A stretch of 64,000 bases of DNA from NCBI RefSeq assembly GCF_001648355.1, contig NZ_LXSL01000011.1:217677-281676 (forward strand), given 5' to 3'. Of this stretch, positions 15,367-26,227 are shown piece by piece (the stretch's first letter is position 1; each line of letters opens with the position of its first letter). The notes under the pieces were generated by a model that saw only the letters and a list, made by a program, of their open reading frames with translations, had not been told where the DNA came from and made no database searches. Source of the DNA: Eikenella longinqua (GTDB taxonomy: Bacteria; Pseudomonadota; Gammaproteobacteria; Burkholderiales; Neisseriaceae). Made by a program: the position numbers and the translations under genes.

Positions 15367-15810
15367 CTATTCAAACATCTGCTGCCATTGCGCCAGCCGC
15401 TCGGCAAACGGCCATTCCACGCTATCGAGCAGGTTTTTGGCAATCAGCCCCAATTCGGTGTCGCCTTCGATTTGCAGCTTGCGTTTGAAAAACAGGGTGT
15501 CGGGGTCTTCTTCGCGCAGCATCATGCGCAGAAAGTCGGCGCTGTTGGCGGCCAGGCGCAGGTCGGGCTCGCCTTGGAAGGCTTGGTCGAGGAAGCGTTC
15601 GCCGTCGGCGGTGAAGCGCACGGCTATGCCCGCGTCAAGCACGTCGATTTCGAAGGTACGACCGGCAAACAGGCTCATGTCGGCGGGCAAGAGGCCGCGC
15701 TTGAGCATGAGGTTGAGGGTTTTAACCAGGGCGAAACGCGGCGGCAGGCCGGGCAGGCGGCGGCCGATTCGGGCGCACCATTGGGGCAGGGTGAGGTCGG
15801 GGAGGGGCAT
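15367..15810 (-). CDS. ubiT: Ubiquinone biosynthesis accessory factor UbiT
   Basis: 147-aa SCP2-fold (sterol-carrier-like) protein. In E. coli UbiT (YhbT) binds lipid and, with UbiU and UbiV, supports ubiquinone synthesis without oxygen. Seen here: the core FEIDVLDAGIAVRFTADGE and the DFLRMMLREEDPDTLFFKRK segment with the LQIEGDTELG motif, typical of YhbT. It is last in the order ubiU-ubiV-ubiT on the minus strand. It lies 170 bp from ubiV, across a DUS-rich gap, so it may have a separate promoter. Confidence 0.88.
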   Translation of the reverse strand: MPLPDLTLPQWCARIGRRLPGLPPRFALVKTLNLMLKRGLLPADMSLFAGRTFEIDVLDAGIAVRFTADGERFLDQAFQGEPDLRLAANSADFLRMMLREEDPDTLFFKRKLQIEGDTELGLIAKNLLDSVEWPFAERLAQWQQMFE

Positions 15811-15869
15811 GATGGTTTCCTTTGTTTATGCGGCTACCTGAAAATTGGTTTTGGCTGCACAGAAACTTT

Positions 15870-15928
15870 GTTTTAGCTTCGCAGAAACTTTGCTTCTTCG
15901 GAAACTTCGTTTTAGCTTCGCAGAAACT
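15870..15928. repeat. Intergenic 20-bp motif, tandem copies 4 and 5
   Basis: GTTTTAGCTTCGCAGAAACT at 15870-15889 and again at 15909-15928, with degenerate versions (GAAACTTCG) between and after. This is the densest cluster in the window and lies directly before the AG-DUS at 15952. Confidence 0.7.
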
Positions 15929-15951
15929 CCGCTTCCTGCGGAAACTTCGTT

Positions 15952-15963
15952 TTCAGACGGCCT
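15952..15963 (-). repeat. Foreign-dialect AG-DUS, downstream of ubiV
   Basis: TTCAGACGGCCT, complement of AGGCCGTCTGAA, the Neisseria AG-DUS. It touches an eikDUS at 15967. Confidence 0.85.
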
Positions 15964-15980
15964 TTTTCAGGTAGCCTTGG

Positions 15981-16901
15981 TTAGGCGGCGTGGTTGCCGT
16001 AGGCTTGGCGGTGGGCTTCCACGGCTTCGATGCCGGGTTTGCCGAGCCAATAGCCGTCCACGGGTGTGCCGGTGGCGAGGCGGGTGAGTTCGGGCAGGGC
16101 TTCGGCGAGGGTGGTTTGTCCGTCGAGCACGGCGCGGTGCAGGGCGATGATGCGCGGCATGTCGGTGAGCTGGGGCGAGAGGCGCAGGATGTGTACGCCG
16201 ATGGCGGCCATGTTGGCGTGGTGCGGCAGCAGGCATTGGCTGCCGTAGGACATGGTTTGGATGCCGTTGATGGTGAGGAAGGGCTGGCCTTCGCGGGTGT
16301 TCATGGTGAGGCCGTGTTCGTGGTCGAGGCAGCGGAATTCGCAGCTGTCTTTGTTGAGGTTGTAGTGCCGCGCGGTGAAGCAGCGGGAGGAGTAGGCCAG
16401 GGGGATTTTGCCCCAGGCGAAGATTTCGGTTTCGAGGCCGCTGGAAAGGCGGGCGATGTCGGCCACTTTGCCGCGTTCGAGTTCGGCGGGGGCGACCCAG
16501 CGGTAGGCGCCGAGGTTTTGGAAGAGTTGGAGGGTGGCTTCGTTGTAGATGTTGAGGCTGGCGCCGGCCACGAAGGGGATGCCGTGTTCGCGGGCGAGTT
16601 TGACCGCGCCCATGTCGTTGGCTTCGATTTTGAATTTGTCTTGGCCGGTGATTTTGCGCAGGCGTTTGAGGTCGGATTCGCTTTCGAGCAGCACTTGGGA
16701 GGAGAGGATGATTTCTTTGCCGCTGTCGGCGAGGTCTTGGGCGAGGCCGAACCAGTCGTCGAAACGCATTTTCTGGCGGCGGGAGCAGACGGTTTCGCCC
16801 AGGTAGATGGTGTCGAGCGGGCTGTCGAGCATGGCGGCGTAGAATTCGAGCAGGGTTTCTCTCTGCCAGAAGAATTGGACGGGGGCGAGGGAGAGATTCA
16901 T
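15981..16901 (-). CDS. ubiV: Ubiquinone biosynthesis protein UbiV (U32 family)
   Basis: 306-aa peptidase-U32-like protein; partner of UbiU in oxygen-independent hydroxylation of the ubiquinone ring, using prephenate as oxygen donor in E. coli. The four [4Fe-4S] ligands are visible: Cys39 (GETVCSRR), Cys174 (SSRCFTAR), Cys187 and Cys191 (DSCEFRC), with the same spacing as E. coli UbiV. The gene is bracketed by Neisseria-type AG-DUS on both sides, unlike the rest of the window, suggesting import by transformation. ubiU lies 75 bp upstream. Confidence 0.93.
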   Translation of the reverse strand: MNLSLAPVQFFWQRETLLEFYAAMLDSPLDTIYLGETVCSRRQKMRFDDWFGLAQDLADSGKEIILSSQVLLESESDLKRLRKITGQDKFKIEANDMGAVKLAREHGIPFVAGASLNIYNEATLQLFQNLGAYRWVAPAELERGKVADIARLSSGLETEIFAWGKIPLAYSSRCFTARHYNLNKDSCEFRCLDHEHGLTMNTREGQPFLTINGIQTMSYGSQCLLPHHANMAAIGVHILRLSPQLTDMPRIIALHRAVLDGQTTLAEALPELTRLATGTPVDGYWLGKPGIEAVEAHRQAYGNHAA

Positions 16902-16927
16902 GGGTGTTCCTTTTTTCAGGTAGCCTT

Positions 16928-16974
16928 TTCAGACGGCCTGAGAGGCTACCTGAAAATATTCGAGCCCGTCTGAA
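16928..16974. repeat. Foreign-dialect AG-DUS pair between ubiU and ubiV
   Basis: TTCAGACGGCCT (exact) at 16928-16939 and AGCCCGTCTGAA (one mismatch) at 16963-16974, in inverted orientation around an eikDUS. The pair could form a hairpin that ends or attenuates the ubiU transcript. Confidence 0.75.
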
Positions 16975-16976
16975 AC

Positions 16977-18050
16977 CTACTTCCAAGGCCGGTTATACGC
17001 ACCCAGCGTGCTCTGGCTGCCTTCGGAAACCTTGCCTAAAGCCGCATCCCAGGCGGGGGTTACGCGGTAGTGCGCGGGGTCGGCGGCGGCCGCGTCCAAA
17101 GCCTGCCGCAGCGTGCGCGTAACCTGCGCGGTGTACATCGGGCTGCGCTGGCGGCCTTCCACCTTCACCGCCGCCACGCCGATTTTTATCAGTTCGGGCA
17201 GCACGGAAAGCACGTTCAGGCTGGTCGGCTCTTCCAGCGCGTAATAGGTTTCATCGTTCACTTCAAAACGGCCTTTGCACAGCGTGGGGTAGCCCGCTGG
17301 TTCGTCTTTATTGAACTGGTCGATTAGCACTTGGTTGAGCCGCACGTTCATCTTGTCGGGCAGTTGCTCCCAGCGCACGGCCTTGGCGGGCGAACACACG
17401 CCCTGCATATTCGGCGATTCGCCCGTGGCGTAGCTCGACAAAATACAGCGGCCTTCCACCATCACGCACAGGCTGCCGAAACCGAACACTTCAATCTCCA
17501 CATCCGTGTTTTCAATCACATGCCGCACTTGGTCGATGGTGAGCACGCGCGGCAGCACGGCGCGGCGGATGCCGAACAAATCGCGCATCAGGTTGATGGC
17601 TTCGTAATTGGTGGCCGAACCCTGCACCGACATATGCAGGCGCAAGTTCGGATGTTTCTTGCAGGCGTAGTCCATCACGGCGGGGTCGGCCACAATGATG
17701 GCATCCGCGCCCAAATCGGCGGCGGTGTCCACCGCGCGCTGCCAGCGTGCCACCTGCCCGGCTTGGGCATAAGTGTTGATGGCCATCAGCACGTGCCGCC
17801 CGCGCTCGTGGGCGTAGCGGATGCCTTCGATGGTGGATTTTTGGTCGAAATTCAGGCCGGGGAAATTGCGCGCGTTGGTGGCGTCTTTCAGCCCCATGTA
17901 AACCGTGTCCGCGCCGTTGTCCACGGCGGTTTTCAGGGCGGGCAGGTTGCCGGCGGGGCAGACGAGTTCGGGCGCGGGGGCGCGGCCGGCGGGCTGCGGC
18001 TTGGCGGCAGGCTGGGTGCGGTGGGTGGGCTGGAAATCGTCGAACAGCAT
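16977..18050 (-). CDS. ubiU: Ubiquinone biosynthesis protein UbiU (U32 family)
   Basis: 357 aa. The U32 core begins ELVCPAGNLPALK at residue 28; [4Fe-4S] ligands Cys195, Cys202, Cys219 and Cys258 have the spacing known from E. coli UbiU (7, 17, 39). The complex with UbiV hydroxylates ubiquinone precursors without O2. The first 27 residues (Pro/Ala/Gln-rich) are an extension absent from the E. coli protein; GTG or ATG starts closer to the core are not obvious, so the extension may be real. I searched the upstream region for an FNR box (TTGAT-N4-ATCAA) and found none. The MITE-like element just upstream may supply the promoter. Confidence 0.93.
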   Translation of the reverse strand: MLFDDFQPTHRTQPAAKPQPAGRAPAPELVCPAGNLPALKTAVDNGADTVYMGLKDATNARNFPGLNFDQKSTIEGIRYAHERGRHVLMAINTYAQAGQVARWQRAVDTAADLGADAIIVADPAVMDYACKKHPNLRLHMSVQGSATNYEAINLMRDLFGIRRAVLPRVLTIDQVRHVIENTDVEIEVFGFGSLCVMVEGRCILSSYATGESPNMQGVCSPAKAVRWEQLPDKMNVRLNQVLIDQFNKDEPAGYPTLCKGRFEVNDETYYALEEPTSLNVLSVLPELIKIGVAAVKVEGRQRSPMYTAQVTRTLRQALDAAAADPAHYRVTPAWDAALGKVSEGSQSTLGAYNRPWK

Positions 18051-18076
18051 AGTGTGGCTCGCATGTGCAGGTTAGG

Positions 18077-18242
18077 CTAGGGCGAACTGACCATTTGAAA
18101 TGAGTCGGTTTTTGGCACAGAAAATGCCGGATTCAAGGCAAAAAGCACAGCAAGATTGGACATCTTGCGAGCATTTTTAACGCAGAAGGCGGCGTTTTAT
18201 GGGACAAAATACCGCCGTTATCAAATTGTCAATTCGCCCTAG
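18077..18242. mobile_element. MITE-like element with TA-type ends
   Basis: The left 22 bp (from CTAGGGCGAA) and the complement of the right 22 bp agree at 20 of 22 positions. Both ends carry TA inside CTAG (18078-18079 and 18240-18241), as expected of a TA target duplication (IS630/mariner-like). The 166-bp interior has no ORF. Read on the minus strand, TTGACA (18232-18227) and TATTTT (18211-18206), 15 bp apart, could form an outward promoter toward ubiU. No autonomous partner is in the window. Confidence 0.65.
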
Positions 18243-18637
18243 GCATTCTAGGGGCATTGCCCGGCCTCAGCGCTGATTTAAGTCAAGCCTGCGGAAAGCA
18301 GATATAGTTGGTTTTGCGGAAACACGCCCCCGCTCGTTTGCATGCAACCTTTGGCTTGAGGCTACCTGAAAACGCAATCTTCAATGCAGCGCAACGAGCA
18401 AGGCAAACTTTGCGCCGCCCAAGGCTTCCCGCCCGCTTGCGAGCCGCAGGCAGCACAGGAGTACGGCAAGGCGAGCTAACAGCAAAAGTTAAGTTGGTTC
18501 GCTATATATTTTTCAGGTAGCCTCCCGCCGCCAGGCAGGATGCAGTAAAATCACGCCCAATTTTTGTTTACTCGGCAGCCTCTCTGCCAAGCCGCCCGAG
18601 GCTACCTGAAAATCCATCTTCACTTTAAAGAGACACC
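18243..18637. other. Gene-free region before alaS
   Basis: About 395 bp. It has eikDUS at 18359, 18511 and 18599, and a decayed Correia fragment at 18449-18506. TAAAAT at 18544-18549 may be the alaS -10. No ORF convinces me. Confidence 0.6.
18449..18506. repeat. Decayed Correia element fragment
   Basis: Reads like the right half of a CREE with changes: GAGCCGCAGGCAGCACAG, then AGTACGGCAAGGCGAG, and a weak right end ending near CTATA. The left half is not recognisable. Confidence 0.5.
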
Positions 18638-21538
<2,901 letters not shown>

Positions 21539-21557
21539 ATTATTTCGTTCTAATCAA

Positions 21558-21587
21558 AGGCTACCTGAAAAAATTTTCAGGTAGCCT
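21558..21587. terminator. DUS-pair terminator after alaS
   Basis: Compact inverted eikDUS with AAAATT centre and a T-run, 20 bp past the stop. Confidence 0.75.
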
Positions 21588-21818
21588 TTTCCTTGCCCGC
21601 CATCCCTCCCTCCAAGCACAACCGCCATTTTTGCAAAGCCGCCACACTTATCCCGCAACAAACTTTTACAAAACTTCAAGAAACTAGCAAAATCGTGTAT
21701 CATTCACATCACCGATACGCTGGCGGCTGTCCGAGCGGGCGGCAAACGGCATATCGATTAAGCAGTTCGTTTAGGCAATACCGACATTCCGTTTGAAATT
21801 TGAATTAAGGAGAAAACT

Positions 21819-22760
21819 ATGTTGTATCCGATTCAAGAACCCATCCGCAGCGGCATGCTGCCCGTATCCGAGCTCCACACAATCTATTGGGAAGAAAGCG
21901 GCAACCCCGCCGGCATTCCCGTCATCTTCCTGCACGGCGGCCCCGGCGCAGGCTCCAGCCCCGCCTGCCGAGGCTTTTTCAATCCCGAAAAATACCGCAT
22001 CATCATCATCGATCAGCGCGGCAGCGGCAAATCCACCCCCTATGCCGAAACCCGCGACAACACCACCTGGGATTTGGTGGAAGACATTGAAAAAGTGCGC
22101 AAAATGCTCGGCATCGATACCTGGCTAGTATTCGGCGGCTCATGGGGCAGCACCCTCGCCCTGGCCTATGCCGAAACCCATCCCGACCGCGTGCGCGGCC
22201 TCGTGCTGAGAGGCATCTTCCTTTGCCGCCAGATTGAAATCAACTGGCTGAGCGAAGAAGGCGGCGTGAGCATGATTTACCCCGAACAATGGCAGCGCTA
22301 CCTCGCCGCCGTGCCGCCCGAGCAGCGCGCCGGCTCGCTGGTGGAAGCCTACTACTGGATGCTCAATTCGCCCGATCCCGCCGTACACCTGCCCGCCGCC
22401 AAAGCCTGGGCCGATTGGGAAAGCTGGCTGATTTGGTTCGACCCCAAACCGGTAGATGAAGACCCGCAGGCCTCCCTCGCCATCGCCCGCTTCGAAAACT
22501 ACTATTTCGTACACCAAGGCTGGCTGCAAGGCGACAAATCCATCTTGGCCAACGCCCACAAAATCCAGCATATTCCCACCATCATCGTGCAAGGCCGCTA
22601 CGACCTCTGCACCCCCACCCGCAGCGCGTGGGATTTGAAACAGGCATTGCCGCAGGCCGATTTGCGCATCATCCAAAGCGGCCACTATGCGCAAAACCCC
22701 GCCATCGCCGAAGCCCTGGTGCAAGCCACCGACGAATTCGCCGAACGGCTCGGCGGCTAA
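21819..22760 (+). CDS. pip: Proline iminopeptidase
   Basis: Alpha/beta-hydrolase exopeptidase that removes N-terminal proline. 313 aa, the usual bacterial length. HGGPGAGSS oxyanion loop; nucleophile GGSWGS with Ser108; Asp near 265 (RYDLCTP) and His near 289 (SGHYAQ). AAGGAG precedes the ATG at 8 nt. The 230-bp gap upstream has a possible extended -10 (TGTATCAT, about 21697). Neisseriaceae commonly have strong prolyl aminopeptidase activity, consistent with this gene. Confidence 0.94.
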   Translation: MLYPIQEPIRSGMLPVSELHTIYWEESGNPAGIPVIFLHGGPGAGSSPACRGFFNPEKYRIIIIDQRGSGKSTPYAETRDNTTWDLVEDIEKVRKMLGIDTWLVFGGSWGSTLALAYAETHPDRVRGLVLRGIFLCRQIEINWLSEEGGVSMIYPEQWQRYLAAVPPEQRAGSLVEAYYWMLNSPDPAVHLPAAKAWADWESWLIWFDPKPVDEDPQASLAIARFENYYFVHQGWLQGDKSILANAHKIQHIPTIIVQGRYDLCTPTRSAWDLKQALPQADLRIIQSGHYAQNPAIAEALVQATDEFAERLGG

Positions 22761-22788
22761 CACTCCCCGCCTAAACCGTTCGCGATGC

Positions 22789-22815
22789 AGGCTACCTGAA
22801 AATTTCAGGTAGCCT
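22789..22815. terminator. DUS-pair terminator after pip
   Basis: Two facing eikDUS with a 3-bp centre, then TTTTTT. Confidence 0.75.
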
Positions 22816-22994
22816 TTTTTCGCCTACTCTTTTTCAGGTAGCCCCTTCCGCCCCTTCCACAACCCGGCACAGCCTTGATACAAATCAGAAAAGGCTACCT
22901 GAAAATCAAACGATCCTGCTTCAAAGCCCGCAGCAAAAGGAATAAAATTTCCCCAAAGCTTCCCAACCCAACCAACCCGTTTAAGGAGAAGAAG

Positions 22995-23489
22995 ATGCGT
23001 AGAACCAAACCCTTTGCCCTCGTGTGCGCCGCCCTGCTTTCCGCCCCCGCCCTGGCCGACAACCTCACCAAAACCCTGCCCGGCGACCTCACCGTGGAGC
23101 AGGCGCAGGCCGTGGTGCAGGCTTCTATCGCCAAAGCGCGCGAAATCAAAGTGCCGATGAACATTGCCGTGATGGATGCCGGCGGCAACCTGAAAGCCTT
23201 CGTGCGCATGGACGACGCCTTTATCGGCAGCATCGACGTGGCCACCCGCAAAGCCCGCACCGCGCGCTATTTCAATATGTCCACTCGCGACCTAGGCAAA
23301 GCCTCGCAGCCCGGCGGCGAGCTCTACGGCATCGAAGTCACCAACGGCGGCCTGGTGATTTTTGCCGGCGGCGAACTGCTGGTTGACCGCTCCGGCACCA
23401 TCGTCGGCAGCATCGGCGTGAGCGGCGGCTCGGTAGACGAAGACGAAAGCGTGGCCAAAGCCGGCGCCGCCGCCCTGCCGCGCAGATAG
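22995..23489 (+). CDS. Periplasmic GlcG/HbpS-like protein
   Basis: 164 aa. Cleavable signal peptide (AALLSAPALA, cut near residue 21), then a GlcG/HbpS domain: AREIKVPMNIAVMDAGGNLK, then a short acidic/aromatic motif and GGLVIFAGGELLV, GSIGVSGGS. Members bind heme or corrinoid-like ligands or are of unknown role. The signal peptide suggests a periplasmic small-molecule or heme binder; this is inference. Start ATG 22995 is set by AAGGAG at 8 nt; the in-frame ATG 22875 runs through a DUS and is rejected. Confidence 0.85.
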   Translation: MRRTKPFALVCAALLSAPALADNLTKTLPGDLTVEQAQAVVQASIAKAREIKVPMNIAVMDAGGNLKAFVRMDDAFIGSIDVATRKARTARYFNMSTRDLGKASQPGGELYGIEVTNGGLVIFAGGELLVDRSGTIVGSIGVSGGSVDEDESVAKAGAAALPRR

Positions 23490-23508
23490 CCGCAATAGTT
23501 TTGCCCCA

Positions 23509-23540
23509 CAGCCTGCCCGCCCCGGCAGGCTGTTTTGTTT
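23509..23540 (+). terminator. Intrinsic terminator after the GlcG-like gene
   Basis: CAGCCTGCC stem with its complement GGCAGGCTG (23524-23532), then TTTTGTTT. One of the few non-DUS terminators in the window. Confidence 0.85.
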
Positions 23541-23644
23541 CCCCTTGCCGCGGCCGGTTTGGTTTACAATGGCCGTCGTTCGTTCAGGCTACCTGAAAAC
23601 TGCCAAACCATTTTTCAGGTAGCCTCTTTAGGAAACAATCAACC

Positions 23645-25123
23645 ATGAAATACCAAGACCTTCGCGATTTTATCGCCATGCTCGAGCAGCAGGGCAAACT
23701 CAAACGCATCGCCCACCCCGTTTCCCCGCATTTGGAAATAACCGAAATCACCGACCGCGTGCTGCGTGCCGAAGGACCGGCGTTGCTGTTTGAAAACCCG
23801 ATTAAGCCCGACGGTACGCGCTATGATTATCCCGTGTTGGCGAACCTGTTCGGCACGCCCGAACGCGTGGCGATGGGCATGGGCGCGGACAGCGTGTCCA
23901 AGCTGCGCGAAATCGGGCAGACGCTGGCGTATCTGAAAGAACCCGAGCCGCCCAAAGGCATTAAAGACGCGTTTTCCAAGCTGCCGCTCTTGAAAGACAT
24001 TTGGAGCATGGCACCGAACGTGGTGAAAAACGCGCCGTGTCAGCAAATCGTGTGGGAAGGTGAAGACGTTGATTTGTATCAGCTTCCGATTCAGCGCTGC
24101 TGGCCGGAAGACGTTGCGCCACTGGTAACATGGGGCTTGACCGTAACGCGCGGGCCGCACAAAAAACGCCAGAACTTGGGCATTTACCGTCAGCAGCTGA
24201 TTGCGAAAAACAAGCTGATTATGCGCTGGCTGGCGCATCGCGGCGGCGCGTTGGATTATCAGGCGTTCCGCCGCGAAAACCCCGACACGCCGTATCCCGT
24301 CGCCGTCGTGCTCGGTTGCGACCCTGCCACCATTTTGGGCGCGGTAACGCCTGTTCCCGATACTTTGAGCGAATACCAGTTTGCCGGCCTGCTGCGCGGT
24401 TCGCGGACGGAACTGGTGAAATGTATCGGCAGCGATTTGCAAGTGCCCGCCCGCGCAGAAATCGTGCTGGAAGGCGTGATTCATCCGAACGAAACCGCGC
24501 TGGAAGGCCCATACGGCGACCACACCGGCTATTACAACGAGCAGGATTATTTCCCCGTGTTCACGGTCGAGCGCATCACCATGCGCGAAAACCCGATTTA
24601 CCACTCCACCTACACGGGCAAACCGCCCGACGAACCCGCCGTCTTGGGCGTGGCGTTGAACGAAGTGTTCGTGCCGCTCTTGCAAAAGCAGTTCCCCGAA
24701 ATCACCGATTTCTACCTGCCGCCCGAAGGCTGCTCCTACCGCATGGCGGTGGTCAGCATGAAAAAACAGTACGCCGGACACGCCAAGCGCGTGATGATGG
24801 GCTGCTGGTCGTTCCTGCGCCAGTTCATGTACACCAAATTCATCATCGTGGTGGATGACGATGTGGACGTGCGCGACTGGAAGGAAGTCATCTGGGCCAT
24901 CACCACGCGCATGGATCCCGTGCGGGATACGGTGCTGGTGGAAAACACGCCGATTGATTATTTGGATTTTGCCAGCCCCGTCAGCGGACTCGGCGGCAAA
25001 ATGGGCTTGGACGCGACCAACAAATGGCCAGGCGAAACCGACCGCGAATGGGGACGGGTAATCCAAAAAGACCCGGCGGTTACGGCGAAGATTGATGCGA
25101 TTTGGGGGGAGTTGGGGTTGTAG
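23645..25123 (+). CDS. ubiD: 4-hydroxy-3-polyprenylbenzoate decarboxylase UbiD
   Basis: Decarboxylates the prenylated 4-hydroxybenzoate intermediate in ubiquinone synthesis, using prenylated FMN made by UbiX (not in the window). 492 aa, as in E. coli. Typical segments: MKYQDLRDFIAMLEQQGKLK, YHSTYTGKPPDEPA and a VDDDVDVRDW acidic stretch. Its base usage is visibly less biased to GCC/CTG than flanking genes, like alaS, which might mean recombination from a Neisseria. With ubiTUV it gives the window two stages of ubiquinone synthesis. Confidence 0.95.
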   Translation: MKYQDLRDFIAMLEQQGKLKRIAHPVSPHLEITEITDRVLRAEGPALLFENPIKPDGTRYDYPVLANLFGTPERVAMGMGADSVSKLREIGQTLAYLKEPEPPKGIKDAFSKLPLLKDIWSMAPNVVKNAPCQQIVWEGEDVDLYQLPIQRCWPEDVAPLVTWGLTVTRGPHKKRQNLGIYRQQLIAKNKLIMRWLAHRGGALDYQAFRRENPDTPYPVAVVLGCDPATILGAVTPVPDTLSEYQFAGLLRGSRTELVKCIGSDLQVPARAEIVLEGVIHPNETALEGPYGDHTGYYNEQDYFPVFTVERITMRENPIYHSTYTGKPPDEPAVLGVALNEVFVPLLQKQFPEITDFYLPPEGCSYRMAVVSMKKQYAGHAKRVMMGCWSFLRQFMYTKFIIVVDDDVDVRDWKEVIWAITTRMDPVRDTVLVENTPIDYLDFASPVSGLGGKMGLDATNKWPGETDREWGRVIQKDPAVTAKIDAIWGELGL

Positions 25124-25321
25124 ATGATGAGTGCCTTATCCAAAATATCGGAGCTGCTCGGCGGTTTGGGCGAACTGCTGCTTGCCGCACGGGACAGCGT
25201 TCGCCAATGGCAACGGGATTGGAAACAAGGGCAGTTATCCGAAGGCAGCAAGGTGCTGATTGGCGTTTGGCTGGCAGCGGCTTTGCTGCTGGCCTTGATG
25301 TGTGCCAACCTGCTGCTTTGA
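25124..25321 (+). CDS. Small membrane protein downstream of ubiD
   Basis: 65 aa, starting directly after the ubiD stop (TAGATGATG). An amphipathic N-terminal half (SKISELLGGLGELLLAARDS) is followed by a basic stretch and one C-terminal membrane segment (about residues 45-64, LIGVWLAAALLLALMCANLL). Probably translated by coupling to ubiD. No recognised family. Confidence 0.5.
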   Translation: MMSALSKISELLGGLGELLLAARDSVRQWQRDWKQGQLSEGSKVLIGVWLAAALLLALMCANLLL

Positions 25322-25337
25322 ATTGTGAAACGGCAGG

Positions 25338-25375
25338 GGCTACCTGAAAACAGCAATACATTTTTCAGGTAGCCT
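25338..25375. terminator. DUS-pair terminator after the ubiD unit
   Basis: 11-bp inverted eikDUS stem, loop 16 nt, 17 bp past the small ORF stop. Its position favours ubiD and the small ORF being one unit. Confidence 0.6.
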
Positions 25376-25423
25376 CTATACCCTGCCCAAAGGCTACCTG
25401 AAAATCCCAAATCCCAAAAACAC

Positions 25424-26071
25424 ATGATCCCCGACCTTTTCCCCGCCTCCGCCGACCCGCATACCAACCTGCTCCCCTGCGACGGCATCCTCAACGACCA
25501 CGGCATCATCTTTACCCCCGCCGAAGCCGATGCCTGCCTGCACACCCTGCTGCACGAAATCCCGTGGCGGCACGACCAAGTGCGGCTCTACGGCAAAACC
25601 ATCACCACCGCCCGCCAAACCGCGTGGTACGGCGAAGCCGGCGCGGCCTACACCTATTCCGGCATCACGCGCCAGCCCCTGCCGTGGACAACCTTCCTGC
25701 TGCGGCTGAAAGAACGCGTCGAGCAGCATCTGCACGCCGTCAGCCCCACCCTTTTCAACACCTGCCTGCTCAACCGCTACCGCCACGGCGGCGAAGGCAT
25801 GGGCTGGCACAGCGACGACGAAGCCGAATTGGGCACAAACACCGTCATCGCCTCCCTCAGCTTCGGCGCCACCCGCAAATTTGCCTTCCGCCACAACCAA
25901 ACCCGTGAAAAACGCGAAATCCTGCTGCACCACGGCCAGCTCGTCGTGATGCGCGGCGAAACCCAACATCACTGGCAGCACGCCGTGATGAAAAGCAGCA
26001 AAATCAGCGAAGAACGCGTGAGCCTCACGTTCCGCATCTATGTGGGCAAAGACGCCAGCCCGCTGCGCTGA
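25424..26071 (+). CDS. AlkB-like Fe(II)/2-oxoglutarate dioxygenase
   Basis: 215 aa. AlkB-family demethylase that would repair alkylated bases. Visible: WYGEAGAAYTYSG, the iron ligands in GWHSDDEAELG (His-x-Asp), a distal His in the HHWQHAV region, and the 2-oxoglutarate Arg in the RVSLTFR tail. The order and length resemble the AlkB2/ALKBH2-3-like group more than E. coli AlkB. No ada or other repair neighbour. Confidence 0.9.
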   Translation: MIPDLFPASADPHTNLLPCDGILNDHGIIFTPAEADACLHTLLHEIPWRHDQVRLYGKTITTARQTAWYGEAGAAYTYSGITRQPLPWTTFLLRLKERVEQHLHAVSPTLFNTCLLNRYRHGGEGMGWHSDDEAELGTNTVIASLSFGATRKFAFRHNQTREKREILLHHGQLVVMRGETQHHWQHAVMKSSKISEERVSLTFRIYVGKDASPLR

Positions 26072-26227
26072 AGCCAAGCTTTATCAGGTAGCCTGTTGCC
26101 CCGCCAATCGCCGGTGTAGAATGCCGCACAAGAATACTTCCCGCGCCCTTTCAGGCTACCTGAAACCCGCCAGGCCAGTTTCCGCCAAGCCAAGTCCGCC
26201 CCAATCCGCCTCTTCAGGAAAACCGCC

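Noticed and set aside
18217..18232. FNR box upstream of ubiU
   Set aside because: ATCAAATTGTCAA gives only a half site; the partner half TTGAT at the right spacing is missing.
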